From assembly GCA_024235215.1 (NCBI GenBank), contig JACKMU010000006.1:62001-126000 (forward strand): a stretch of DNA of 64,000 bases, read 5' to 3'. The notes under the pieces were generated by a model, which did no database searches, had not been told where the DNA came from, and saw nothing but the letters and a program-made list of their open reading frames with translations. Made by a program: the position numbers and the translations under genes. This document shows, one piece after another, positions 50,886 to 59,340 of this stretch; position 1 is the first letter of the stretch, and each line of letters opens with the position of its first letter. This stretch comes from Chromatiaceae bacterium. Its GTDB lineage: Bacteria; Pseudomonadota; Gammaproteobacteria; Chromatiales; Chromatiaceae.

Positions 50886-51456
50886 AGCGTTTCAGTTCGT
50901 CGATCCAGTTGTTCAGCTCCTGGGTGCCACGTTCCAGAAAGCCTGGATCCTGGTAAACCTGGGCCACCACGATCAGGCCCTGACCGCGTGCCAGCAGCTG
51001 CAGAGAGAGATCATGCGCCTCGTTGGCGTAGCCCATGTCGCTGAACTGATTGGCCAGCCAGCGCTGGAACAGATCGAACAGTTTTTTTGCCTCACCCTTC
51101 AGCTCCTGGTCGCCTTTGGCAAACTCCATCGCCAGTGATCCCATCGGACAACCAGCGCGTAGCAGTGCTGGCGTGCTGTCATACATGATCCTGACGAAAC
51201 GTTCCAGCCGCTTGCTGGGTTCTTTGATACTCTTGTCCCATTCGGCGAGCATGCCCGCGATGGTATCCAACCGGTAGCGGATCACCGCTTTGAGGATCTC
51301 CTCCTTGGATTTGAAGTAGTAGTAGATGTTGCCGCGCGGCACGTCTGCTTCATTCACCACGTCGGAGAACGAGGTCTGGCTGAAACCTTTGCGATAGAAC
51401 AGCTGGTTGGCGGCCAGCACGATGCGCTGTTTGGTCAACTCACTCTTAGAGGTCAT
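50878..51456 (-). CDS. TetR-family transcriptional regulator
   Basis: This 192-residue repressor has the N-terminal helix-turn-helix (RIVLAANQLFYRKGFSQTSF, SDVVNEADVPRGNIYYYFKS) and a helical ligand-binding domain close to the TetR_C group of YcdC/NemR-type repressors. It is encoded just before argE and overlaps it, and is divergent from ilvD. It could therefore repress its own transcript with argE, ilvD, or an unlinked detoxification gene. Ligand unknown. Confidence 0.92.
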   Translation of the reverse strand: MTSKSELTKQRIVLAANQLFYRKGFSQTSFSDVVNEADVPRGNIYYYFKSKEEILKAVIRYRLDTIAGMLAEWDKSIKEPSKRLERFVRIMYDSTPALLRAGCPMGSLAMEFAKGDQELKGEAKKLFDLFQRWLANQFSDMGYANEAHDLSLQLLARGQGLIVVAQVYQDPGFLERGTQELNNWIDELKRYA

Positions 51457-51591
51457 AGCGACTCCGTGAAGTCTGGTTGGTTGAGATATGGTTGGATTAT
51501 AGTCCTATTCCAGTCGTTTTCTCTGTCCCCGGCAGGGGCGCCGCTGGAGACCCACGCAAAATCCGAGAGGTGTCCAATAAGGTAGTTTCGT

Positions 51592-51620
51592 GGATAATTC
51601 ACCATTCAGCAAAATTATCC
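51592..51620. promoter_or_regulatory. Inverted repeat just before the ilvD ribosome site
   Basis: GGATAATT and AATTATCC form an 8-bp perfect inverted repeat with a 13-nt spacer. It ends directly at the ribosome site (GGAGAGAG) of ilvD in the TetR/ilvD divergent region. It could be a repressor operator or an RNA hairpin that controls translation. Confidence 0.5.
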
Positions 51621-51630
51621 GGAGAGAGCC

Positions 51631-53478
51631 ATGCCCCAATACCGTTCCCGTACCACGACTCACGGCCGCAACATGGCGGGTGCACGCGCGCTCTGGCGCG
51701 CCACCGGCATGACCGACGGGGATTTCGACAAGCCGATCATCGCAGTGGTCAACTCCTTCACCCAGTTCGTGCCCGGTCATGTTCACCTGAAGGATCTGGG
51801 TGCACTGGTGGCGCAGGAGATTGAACAAGCGGGCGGCGTGGCCAAGGAGTTCAACACCATCGCGGTCGATGATGGCATCGCGATGGGCCATGGCGGCATG
51901 CTCTACTCGCTGCCGTCACGGGATATCATCGCCGACTCGGTCGAGTACATGGTCAACGCCCACTGTGCCGATGCGATGGTCTGTATCTCCAACTGCGACA
52001 AGATCACGCCGGGTATGCTGATGGCCGCGCTGCGCCTCAATATTCCGGTGGTGTTCGTCTCCGGCGGCCCGATGGAGTCGGGCAAGACTTCGCTACACGG
52101 CAAAGCACTCAAACTGGATCTGGTCGACGCGATGGTCTCCGCAGTCGATCCCGGTCAGAGCGATGCGGATGTTGCGGCGATAGAGCGCTCTGCCTGCCCC
52201 ACCTGTGGCTCCTGTTCCGGTATGTTCACCGCCAACTCGATGAACTGTCTGACCGAAGCGTTGGGCCTCAGTTTGCCGGGCAACGGTTCGCTGCTGGCGA
52301 CTCACGCCGACCGCAGGGAACTTTTCCTGCAAGCGGGGCGGCTGATCGTGGCGTTGGCGCAGCGTTACTACGAACAGGATGACCTGTCGGTGCTGCCCCG
52401 TCACATCGCCAGTTTCGAAGCGTTTGAAAATGCCATGTCGCTGGATATTGCGATGGGCGGCTCCACCAATACCGTACTGCATCTGCTGGCCGCAGCACAC
52501 GAGGGAGGGGTGCCCTTCACGATGGCGGACATCGACCGGCTGTCGCGCCGGGTTCCCAATCTGTGCAAGGTGGCGCCTTCCACGCAAATGTACCACATGG
52601 AGGATGTGCATCGGGCGGGCGGTGTCATCGCCATTCTGGGTGAACTGGAGCGGGCCGGGCTGTTGCACTCACAAGCGGGCTGTGTGCACCATCGCTCGCT
52701 GGGTGCCGCGATCGCGGACTGGGACGTTGCAGTGACGCAAAACGATAGCGCGAAATCGCGCTATCTCGCGGCCCCCGGCGGCATCCCCACCCAGCAGGCG
52801 TTCAGCCAGTCAAACCGTTGGCCAGGTCTCGATCTGGATCGGGTCAGTGGCTGTATCCGGGATGCGCGGCACGCTTACAGCCAGGATGGTGGGCTGGCGG
52901 TGCTCTACGGCAATCTGGCGCAGCAGGGGTGTATCGTCAAGACAGCCGGTGTCGATTCCTCCATCCTGCAGTTCAAAGGGCCGGCACGGATATTCGAGAG
53001 CCAGGAGGATGCGGTGGAGGGGATTCTCGGCGACCGCGTTCGGCCGGGTGACGTGGTGCTGATCCGCTATGAGGGTCCGAAAGGGGGACCCGGCATGCAG
53101 GAGATGCTCTACCCCACCAGCTACCTCAAATCCAAGGGGCTGGGCAAGAGCTGCGCCCTGATCACCGACGGTCGCTTCTCCGGCGGCACCTCGGGCCTGT
53201 CGATCGGACACTGTTCGCCAGAAGCTGCCGAGGGCGGCAATATCGGCCTGGTGGAGGAGGGGGATATTATCGAGATCGACATCCCGCAGCGGCGCATCCA
53301 GCTCGCGGTCAGCGACGAGGTACTGGCGACACGGCGGCGTGCGATGGAGAAGCGGGGCAGTGCCGGCTGGCGTCCGGCCGCGCGCGAACGGATCGTCTCT
53401 CAGGCGCTGCAGGCGTACGCGGCGCTGACCACCAGCGCGGCGCACGGTGCGGTCAGGGACCTCTCCCAGCTCAAGTGA
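51631..53478 (+). CDS. ilvD: Dihydroxy-acid dehydratase
   Basis: This 615-residue iron-sulfur enzyme makes the 2-keto acids of valine and isoleucine synthesis. It carries the family signatures CISNCDKITPGMLMAALRLN and CPTCGSCSGMFTANSMNCLT, whose cysteines bind the cluster. It also has GGSTNTVLHLLAAAHE and LITDGRFSGGTSGLSIGH near the end. Length and start (MPQYRSRTTTHGRNMAGARA) are classical. It stands alone and converges with the radical SAM gene. Confidence 0.97.
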   Translation: MPQYRSRTTTHGRNMAGARALWRATGMTDGDFDKPIIAVVNSFTQFVPGHVHLKDLGALVAQEIEQAGGVAKEFNTIAVDDGIAMGHGGMLYSLPSRDIIADSVEYMVNAHCADAMVCISNCDKITPGMLMAALRLNIPVVFVSGGPMESGKTSLHGKALKLDLVDAMVSAVDPGQSDADVAAIERSACPTCGSCSGMFTANSMNCLTEALGLSLPGNGSLLATHADRRELFLQAGRLIVALAQRYYEQDDLSVLPRHIASFEAFENAMSLDIAMGGSTNTVLHLLAAAHEGGVPFTMADIDRLSRRVPNLCKVAPSTQMYHMEDVHRAGGVIAILGELERAGLLHSQAGCVHHRSLGAAIADWDVAVTQNDSAKSRYLAAPGGIPTQQAFSQSNRWPGLDLDRVSGCIRDARHAYSQDGGLAVLYGNLAQQGCIVKTAGVDSSILQFKGPARIFESQEDAVEGILGDRVRPGDVVLIRYEGPKGGPGMQEMLYPTSYLKSKGLGKSCALITDGRFSGGTSGLSIGHCSPEAAEGGNIGLVEEGDIIEIDIPQRRIQLAVSDEVLATRRRAMEKRGSAGWRPAARERIVSQALQAYAALTTSAAHGAVRDLSQLK

Positions 53479-53492
53479 TTCCGGATATCCGC

Positions 53493-54371
53493 TCAGAGGC
53501 CGCGGAGAAAGGTGGGTCTGACCCGCCTTTCTCCGCGCTGGACCTGGTGTATTTCGGTCAGCAGCCGTTCCCGGTCTTTAGGCAGATTGCCGGCCAGGGC
53601 CAGCGCGTTGGAGGCGTGGTTGGAGCGGAAAATGATCGGAATCGGCGGCTCCAGCGCGCTGAGCAACCGCTCCTGCTCGGCCAGAATTCCCCAGTCATCC
53701 TGCATCCTGAACGGTTCCTTGAATTTGTCCGTGAACTCCTGTTGCACGTTCTCCTCCAGATAGAGCTGCAGCGTGGAGACATAGGTCGAGGGTGCCTGGT
53801 TGAGCAGCGCGATGGTGCCGTCGATGTGCTCCTGCCAGTAAGCTCTGCCCCCTAATCCCAGCACCACGGTGGAGGAGAGTTTCACCCCCGCGTCGTGCGC
53901 TTTCTTCATCGATTCGCGGATACTGCGGCTGGTTGCTCCCTTGGTGATCTTTTTCAGGATAAGGTCGGAGCCCGATTCGATACCGAAGTAGTAGAGCGTA
54001 AGCCGGTGACTGCGCAACAGCTCCAGTTCAGCCAGGGTCTTGCGCCGGATATTGGCCGGGGTGGCGTAACAGGAGACACGGGTCAGCCGCGGCAGCGACT
54101 GCTGCAGATGCTCCAGTATGCGCAGCAAGTGCTCGCTCTCCAGCGCCAGCGCATCGCCATCCGCCAGGAACACCCGCGCAGCGTCCGGCCAAACGGAGGC
54201 GGCATGGTCGATGTCGGCGAAGACCGCCTCGATCGGACGCACCTGGTAGCGTTTCCGCTTGTACATCGAACAGAAGGAGCACTGATTGAAACTGCAGCCG
54301 AGGGTAGCCTGGATGATCAGGTTGTTGCCTTCGCTCGGCGGGCGGTAGAGCGGCATGTCATAGTCGATCAT
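53493..54371 (-). CDS. Radical SAM protein (YgiQ/COG1032-like subgroup)
   Basis: This 292-residue radical SAM enzyme starts at MIDYDMPLYRPPSEGNNLII. The cluster motif is GCSFNQCSFCSMYK, with four residues between the first two cysteines rather than the usual three. That spacing is known in a small subgroup with the pattern CxHNxCxFCxMYK. SAM-contact blocks follow (VFLADGDALALESEHLLRIL, YYFGIESGSDLILKKITKGA). No extra cluster domain is visible. Four bases separate it from the EgtB-like gene, so both are likely co-expressed and may act in one pathway. Substrate unknown. Confidence 0.9.
   Translation of the reverse strand: MIDYDMPLYRPPSEGNNLIIQATLGCSFNQCSFCSMYKRKRYQVRPIEAVFADIDHAASVWPDAARVFLADGDALALESEHLLRILEHLQQSLPRLTRVSCYATPANIRRKTLAELELLRSHRLTLYYFGIESGSDLILKKITKGATSRSIRESMKKAHDAGVKLSSTVVLGLGGRAYWQEHIDGTIALLNQAPSTYVSTLQLYLEENVQQEFTDKFKEPFRMQDDWGILAEQERLLSALEPPIPIIFRSNHASNALALAGNLPKDRERLLTEIHQVQRGERRVRPTFLRGL
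53501..53537. terminator. Strong hairpin at the ilvD/radical SAM convergence
   Basis: CGCGGAGAAAGG pairs perfectly with CCTTTCTCCGCG. After one mismatch, GGGT pairs with ACCC around a 3-nt loop. It lies inside the last codons of the radical SAM gene, 23 bases after the ilvD stop, and lacks a T-tract. Confidence 0.55.
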
Positions 54372-54375
54372 GGTA

Positions 54376-55560
54376 TCACTCCGGGGGGAAGACCAGGCGT
54401 GTGCCGGTAAAGTGGTGACGCTCCGCAGCTTGCGCGCGATTGCGGAAACTGGCGCGTTGCAGCGCTCGCTGAGTGTGCAGACAGGCTCCGCGCAGGCTGT
54501 AGTGGTGATCATCGAAATCCCGGGTTCGGCCCTCCGGGTAGTGCGCAGGCTGGTATTCCGGGTAGGGTTGGAACCGGTTGGCGCACCACTCCCACACTCG
54601 TCCATAACCACGGATTTCACGTGAGCGGGCAGCCACCTCCCACTGGAACTCGTGTTGCAGTACAGCGCCGGCATAGGCGCTGCTCTGGTGGGAGAGCCAG
54701 TTGGCGTATGCCTCCGCCTCGTAGCGGCTGATGCCGGAGACCGGCTCCTCGGCGATCAGGTCAAAGGGGCCGTTCAGCCCGACAGCGTACCAGTTGTCTG
54801 ACCGGTCCCGGCGCCAGTGTTCCGGATGCCGGTGCTGCTGCTGCCGTTGCCACTGCCACCCTGCACCGCTCCACAGCGTTTCCGAGCGATATCCATCCGC
54901 CTGCATGAAGGCGAGCCAGGCAGCGTTGTTCACCGGCATCAGCTGGATGCGGTATCCGCTCAGTTCGACTGCCTGTGCCGGCGTTTCGTTATCGTAAGCG
55001 GACGGATTCCGGCGCGCACCCACGCGGTAGTGTCCGCGCGGGATCTCGACCAGCTCCGGTGTTTGCAGTTGCGCGCTCAGTGGACGTTCCACCCGATAGT
55101 CGTCAGGTTGTGCCAGCCTGCGCTGGGTGAGCACCATCAGCATGCTTTCATAGTTGCGCGCGTGCTCCTGCAGGATGATCCGGTGCAGACGCTGATTCGC
55201 GGTCAATGGATGTGCGCCCAGCAGCTGCGGGTTGGCCAGGCGCATCAGGTTCTCCTCCTGCAGCTCCAGTGCCCAGTTGAGGAGGTGGTCTCTGGGTGGA
55301 AGGTGCTGCCATTGCGCTGGCGTAGGTTCCGGTTCCGCTGTAAATATCGGCCGGACGCGTTCGGTCATGTCCGCATCCGCCTGCACGATCTCGCGCAGCC
55401 AGTGGGTCTCCAGATAGACGCTGCGGCCGAAGTACCAGGCCAGCGGGGCGAGAGAACTGTGGTAGCAGCGGTAGGCATCCGTTTCGGGAACGGACTCCAG
55501 CAGTTGATTGAGCATCTGCTGCAAGTTGCTGAGTTGGGCGAGTAGCATCTGGCCGTTCAT
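54376..55560 (-). CDS. EgtB/SUMF1-family protein with altered iron ligands
   Basis: This 394-residue protein has an N-terminal DinB-like helical domain and a C-terminal formylglycine-generating-enzyme/C-type-lectin-like domain (SGISRYEAEAYANWLSH, GYGRVWEWCANRFQPYPEYQ, YSLRGACLHTQRAL, FTGTRLVFPPE). That is the layout of ergothioneine synthase EgtB and selenoneine synthase SenA. EgtB uses three His. Here the usual WHLGH segment reads WYFGR, and the H-x3-H pair reads HARNYE. By eye only one ligand remains, so it may not bind iron as EgtB does. No egtD or senB lies nearby. Confidence 0.8.
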   Translation of the reverse strand: MNGQMLLAQLSNLQQMLNQLLESVPETDAYRCYHSSLAPLAWYFGRSVYLETHWLREIVQADADMTERVRPIFTAEPEPTPAQWQHLPPRDHLLNWALELQEENLMRLANPQLLGAHPLTANQRLHRIILQEHARNYESMLMVLTQRRLAQPDDYRVERPLSAQLQTPELVEIPRGHYRVGARRNPSAYDNETPAQAVELSGYRIQLMPVNNAAWLAFMQADGYRSETLWSGAGWQWQRQQQHRHPEHWRRDRSDNWYAVGLNGPFDLIAEEPVSGISRYEAEAYANWLSHQSSAYAGAVLQHEFQWEVAARSREIRGYGRVWEWCANRFQPYPEYQPAHYPEGRTRDFDDHHYSLRGACLHTQRALQRASFRNRAQAAERHHFTGTRLVFPPE

Positions 55561-55599
55561 GAGGCGCCATTATACCCTGAGATGAACGCGGTTAATAAA

Positions 55600-57069
55600 C
55601 TATCCGGCGGCGACCGTGCGCCCGGAGGCCCATGCGCGCAACCAGGAGACCTTCTCTGCCATCACCACCGACAGCGGGCTGGTGTGCTCCAGCTCGTGCA
55701 GCAGGTGTGCCGTGGTGAGCGCCTCATCCCGCGAGTGGGTGCCGTAGAGCGCCGAGACGATCGCCTGCTCGATCTCCGCACCGGTGAAGCCTTCGCTGGC
55801 CTGACACAGTGTCTCCAGGTCGAAGCGGCTGGGAGCCTGGTTGCGCCGTCGCAGGTGGATGTTGAAGATCTCCCGGCGGCTCGCCTCACCCGGCAGATCG
55901 ACAAAGAAGATTTCATCGAGACGCCCTTTGCGGATCAGCTCCGGCGGCAGGCGCTGGATGTCGTTCGAGGTCGCCACCACGAATACGCCCCGCTTGTTCT
56001 CCGCCATCCAGGTCAGCAACGTGCCGAGAATGCGTTGGGATACCCCGTCATCAGAGTGGTCCGGCGCGATGCCCTTTTCGATTTCATCCATCCACAGCAC
56101 ACAGGGGGCCATGGTCTCCGCGGTCGCCAGTGCCTGGCGCAGGTTCTTCTCCGTTTCGCCGATGTACTTATTGTACAGTGTCGCGAAATCGAGCCTGAGC
56201 AAAGGCACGCCGAAGCTGCCCGCCACTGCCTTCGCCGCCAGGCTCTTACCTCCCCCTTGCACGCCCAGCAGCATGATCCCTTTGGGCCGGTCCAGCCCGC
56301 CGCCGCCCTGATGGAAAAGTTTACGCCTCGACTCCAGCCAGGTTTTCAGATGCTCGAGGCCGGCGAGGTCGGAGAAACGCGCGGTATCGTATTCGAAAGA
56401 GATCAGTCCCTCCTGGTTGATCAGATCGTATTTCGCCTTCATCACCTTGGGCAGATCGTCGTGGCCGATCGCGCCATCATCCTCGATCGCTGCGCGCACC
56501 AGTCTGCGCGCATCACTGGCGGTCACGCCGCTGAGATTGCTGGCCAGCTGCTCCACCGCCCTGGGGTCGGTGCTGATGGGTTTGTGCGCACGTGCCTGCC
56601 AGGCTTTTGCCTCCTCCAGGATCAGCCTCTTGATGGCTGACCGGTCCGGCAGTTTGAGTTCGAAACGGGCGCTGAGATGTCTCACCTCCAGCGGTATATC
56701 GAAACTGCAGCTGATGAATATCAATGTCTTCGGGGTTTCCGTGTGGTTTTGGGCTATCTCTTTGATCAGTCGCACATGCAACGGGTCTTTGCTGTATGGG
56801 TGGAAGTCGAGCAACAGGTAGAGGCCGGATTGTGCCGAAGCCTTGATGTGCCTGAGCAGATCGCCCGGGTCGGTGTTGAATCCTAGCCGGCCGAAATCGA
56901 CTTCGGTTCTTTGCAGGCCTTCGGTAACCGTCCAGCTGAACACCGGCTCTCCCAGGCGCAGACCGATGCGAGTGAAGAGCTGCACTATCCTGGGTTCCTC
57001 CAGGGTCTCGATCACTACGATGGGTGTGCGGGAGCGCAGCAGCAGCTCCAGGTCGTTCTGTTCGGGCAT
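55600..57069 (-). CDS. AAA ATPase of the Ycf46 type
   Basis: This 489-residue AAA+ protein has an N-terminal region without Walker motifs (LLRSRTPIVVIETLEEPRIV) and a complete C-terminal AAA module. The motifs are Walker A LLGVQGGGKSLAAKAVAG, pore-loop region FATLYNKYIGETEKNLRQAL, Walker B CVLWMDEIEKGIA, sensor 1 VVATSN and arginine finger RKGRLDE. This is the layout of cyanobacterial and plastid Ycf46, linked to inorganic carbon handling in cyanobacteria. Its role in Proteobacteria is not established. A hairpin (57079-57099) sits right before the gene. Confidence 0.9.
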   Translation of the reverse strand: MPEQNDLELLLRSRTPIVVIETLEEPRIVQLFTRIGLRLGEPVFSWTVTEGLQRTEVDFGRLGFNTDPGDLLRHIKASAQSGLYLLLDFHPYSKDPLHVRLIKEIAQNHTETPKTLIFISCSFDIPLEVRHLSARFELKLPDRSAIKRLILEEAKAWQARAHKPISTDPRAVEQLASNLSGVTASDARRLVRAAIEDDGAIGHDDLPKVMKAKYDLINQEGLISFEYDTARFSDLAGLEHLKTWLESRRKLFHQGGGGLDRPKGIMLLGVQGGGKSLAAKAVAGSFGVPLLRLDFATLYNKYIGETEKNLRQALATAETMAPCVLWMDEIEKGIAPDHSDDGVSQRILGTLLTWMAENKRGVFVVATSNDIQRLPPELIRKGRLDEIFFVDLPGEASRREIFNIHLRRRNQAPSRFDLETLCQASEGFTGAEIEQAIVSALYGTHSRDEALTTAHLLHELEHTSPLSVVMAEKVSWLRAWASGRTVAAG

Positions 57070-57078
57070 GAGGAAGTC

Positions 57079-57099
57079 CGGGTAGCCTGAGACTACCCG
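57079..57099. promoter_or_regulatory. Short hairpin between the AAA and TusE/DsrC genes
   Basis: CGGGTAG pairs with CTACCCG around a 7-nt loop, 44 bases after the TusE/DsrC stop on the minus strand and just before the AAA start. It may partly terminate or stabilise the message. Confidence 0.45.
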
Positions 57100-57142
57100 A
57101 ACTTTAGCAGTGTTGCTGTATTACCGCACGGCGAACCTTGGC

Positions 57143-57442
57143 TCAGACACAGCCCGTCGGTTTCGGCAGGCCGCCGTACTTGGTGATCGGTTTCATGGGG
57201 CCGGTGAGCCACAGTTTGAACATCTCTTTCTGGTCGGCGCCCAGGTATTTGGAGAACTTGCGGATCGGTGGTACAACGGAATGCTCCGCGTAGTATTCCC
57301 GCGCCTTGATGATCTGTTCCCATTTCTCATCGGTCAGTTCGAACTCATCGGCCGCAGCCATGGCGTGAGCCACTTCGGGCGTCCAGGCATCCATGTCGGT
57401 CAGGTAGCCGTCGCCGTCGCGCTCGGGTAGTGCAGTCGTCAT
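57143..57442 (-). CDS. tusE: TusE/DsrC-family sulfur-transfer protein
   Basis: This 99-residue protein matches the DsrC/TusE family (DMDAWTPEVAHAMAAADEF, PPIRKFSKYLGADQKEMFKL, KYGGLPKPTGCV). The penultimate Cys, the sulfur carrier, is present. The second Cys about ten residues earlier, needed by the dissimilatory DsrC partner of DsrAB, is replaced (GPMKPITKYGG). It therefore looks like a TusE-type or regulatory member rather than a true DsrC. ATG 57442 follows GGAGAGAG; the frame is open further upstream. It is encoded just upstream of the AAA ATPase on the same strand. Confidence 0.88.
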   Translation of the reverse strand: MTTALPERDGDGYLTDMDAWTPEVAHAMAAADEFELTDEKWEQIIKAREYYAEHSVVPPIRKFSKYLGADQKEMFKLWLTGPMKPITKYGGLPKPTGCV

Positions 57443-57533
57443 AACGATCTCTCTCCAATTAAATACCAAGTAAATTACTGGGTATATTCTCACGAAAGCA
57501 CCCTCAGAGGCAATCGTTTAAACCGGATAAATA

Positions 57534-58247
57534 TTATGGTATGGGAGAGTGCAGCCAGTCACCGAGCTGGTTCAGGAGGTTCAACTGACTCTCCGCAGGA
57601 GCGGGCAGTTCCAGCCGCCGCAGCCGGTTGCCCTGCCGCAGATCGATGCCGCGAGGGTCCACGCCGACCGCAAGCGCTGTGGTATCGCTTCCGTCGGTCA
57701 AACGCTGGCGCAGTGCATCGGCAAACCGAAGATTGATATCCTCCAGCAGTACGAGTTCCTGTTCGTAGGTGAAAGGGTTTTTTTCCACCATGCGGTCGAC
57801 ACTGATCCAGCGCGCCGCGCCAAATCCTGCGACGCAATAAAAACGGATCGGCTCCAGCCGGTAGAAGCGGAAATTGAGCTCCTGATAATAGTCACGACTC
57901 TCCGGAAAGTAGCGGAAGTGGCGTTCCACTTCCGCTTTGCCGATCTCCCGCACCGGGCTTGCATCGGCCAGACAACTTACTCTGCAACGCGTCTGCGGAT
58001 CCCCATCGCCCGCTTCCACAACGGTCAGGCTGCAGTGCGGGTCCCCGATCAGATTGCGGGTGTGCTTGGCCAGATCACTGATCAGAATCAACGGCCAGCC
58101 GTCGCGGTCGATGCTGAAGGGGAGCAGGGAGCCAAAGGGATAGCCGGTGCATTCGACCGAATGGGTCGCGAGCACGCCTTGAAATCTGCCCAACAGCAGC
58201 TCCCGCGCAGCATGGATGGTTGCATTTTCTTCGTGTTGTATCATCAC
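57534..58247 (-). CDS. HugZ-like haem-binding PPOX-family protein
   Basis: This 237-residue protein has a split-barrel flavin-reductase-like domain (AARELLLGRFQGVLATHSVE, GYPFGSLLPFSIDRDGWPLI, LISDLAKHTRNLIGDPHCSL). A C-terminal DUF2470-like tail follows (DALRQRLTDGSDTTALAVGV, DPRGIDLRQGNRLRRLELPA). This order is typical of HugZ/HutZ haem oxygenases that free iron from haem. Key haem His residues cannot be confirmed by eye, so a PPOX flavoprotein role remains possible. ATG 58247 or 58244. Confidence 0.85.
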   Translation of the reverse strand: MMIQHEENATIHAARELLLGRFQGVLATHSVECTGYPFGSLLPFSIDRDGWPLILISDLAKHTRNLIGDPHCSLTVVEAGDGDPQTRCRVSCLADASPVREIGKAEVERHFRYFPESRDYYQELNFRFYRLEPIRFYCVAGFGAARWISVDRMVEKNPFTYEQELVLLEDINLRFADALRQRLTDGSDTTALAVGVDPRGIDLRQGNRLRRLELPAPAESQLNLLNQLGDWLHSPIP

Positions 58248-58606
58248 TCTCTCGGTTTCGCTGACAATTCAGATGCAAGCATAGTGCAGAGAGCAGGAGT
58301 GCGTCTCGGAGTGGTCGTACATGGCGCAATGGGTACTGCAGCAGCCGAGCTTTGCACCGGCGACCAAAAGCATGCCGTTGGGCCGGGCCGGGGCACTGGT
58401 GCTCAAGCGAATTGAGGATGGTCAATGCAAGTGGCGGAGGAGTCTATTAATTTTATTTTATTGCTGTGCCACCCAGAGGGCAGCGCCTGACAGCGAAAAT
58501 TTTCCCGATCTGCCGGATGTCAGCCCGGCGACCAGGTGTCAACAACGCGTCGCCAGAGTATGCATCTCAAGCGCCGTATTAGGGGAGTTACCGGAGAACC
58601 GTCCAC
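58248..58606. promoter_or_regulatory. Divergent region between the HugZ-like and SafE-like genes
   Basis: About 360 bases without a supported gene; both promoters must lie here. I saw no clear Fur- or FNR-type palindrome. Confidence 0.35.
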
Positions 58607-59326
58607 TTGGATCTATCGCTGCCACTGGCATTTTCCGTGGGATTGCTTAGCGCGCTGCACTGCGTGGGTATGTGTGGCGGAATAGTGAGCGCACTCAGTT
58701 TCGGTCTGCCCAAAGAAGTCAGGCAGCAGACAGCACATTTTTCGCTCTATCTGCTCGTCTACAGCTGCGGCCGGGTGCTGAGTTATCTGGTGGCGGGTGC
58801 GTTGATGGGAAGCGTCGGGAGTGGGCTGCTGGAGACGCTTGGGCCGGGGCAGGGGCATCGTTGGCTGCAGTGGGTAGCCGCTTTGATCGTGGTACTGATC
58901 GGGCTGCACATCGCCGGCTGGCTACCGCCTCTGGCGCGCGTCGAACGAATCGGCGTTCCCTTGTGGAACAGGCTGGAGCCGTGGGGGCGACGCCTGATGC
59001 CGGTGAGCACGCTGCCGCGTGCGCTGGGTTATGGATTGATCTGGGGCTGGCTACCCTGCGGACTGGTGTATACCATGCTGCTGTCGACCGCCAGCCGCGC
59101 GACTCCGCTGGATGGAGCGCTCTATATGCTCGCCTTCGGGCTGGGCACCCTGCCCGCGCTGCTGGCCACCGGGCTACTGGCGGGGAAGTTGTACCGAGTG
59201 GCAAACAACCCACATCTGAAGACAGTGGTCGGGTTTACCATTATCATGTTGGGACTGTTATCGTTATTTTATCCGGAGTTGCTGGCATTGGGTGCCAACC
59301 AGAGGACTCCGGTTGATGCTGCTTGA
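58607..59326 (+). CDS. SafE/TauE-like membrane protein with HCxGMCGG motif
   Basis: This 239-residue inner-membrane protein has about six helices and begins with LLSALHCVGMCGGIVSALSF. The conserved His-Cys-x-Gly-Met-Cys-Gly-Gly motif marks the COG2836 group, related to DsbD and cytochrome-oxidase assembly factors (often near ccoNOPQ) and annotated as sulfite exporter-like. It probably moves copper or electrons across the membrane. The start is TTG 58607, since no ATG precedes the motif. A regulator gene follows after 14 bases. Confidence 0.85.
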   Translation: MDLSLPLAFSVGLLSALHCVGMCGGIVSALSFGLPKEVRQQTAHFSLYLLVYSCGRVLSYLVAGALMGSVGSGLLETLGPGQGHRWLQWVAALIVVLIGLHIAGWLPPLARVERIGVPLWNRLEPWGRRLMPVSTLPRALGYGLIWGWLPCGLVYTMLLSTASRATPLDGALYMLAFGLGTLPALLATGLLAGKLYRVANNPHLKTVVGFTIIMLGLLSLFYPELLALGANQRTPVDAA

Positions 59327-59340
59327 ACGGGTGAGACGAG

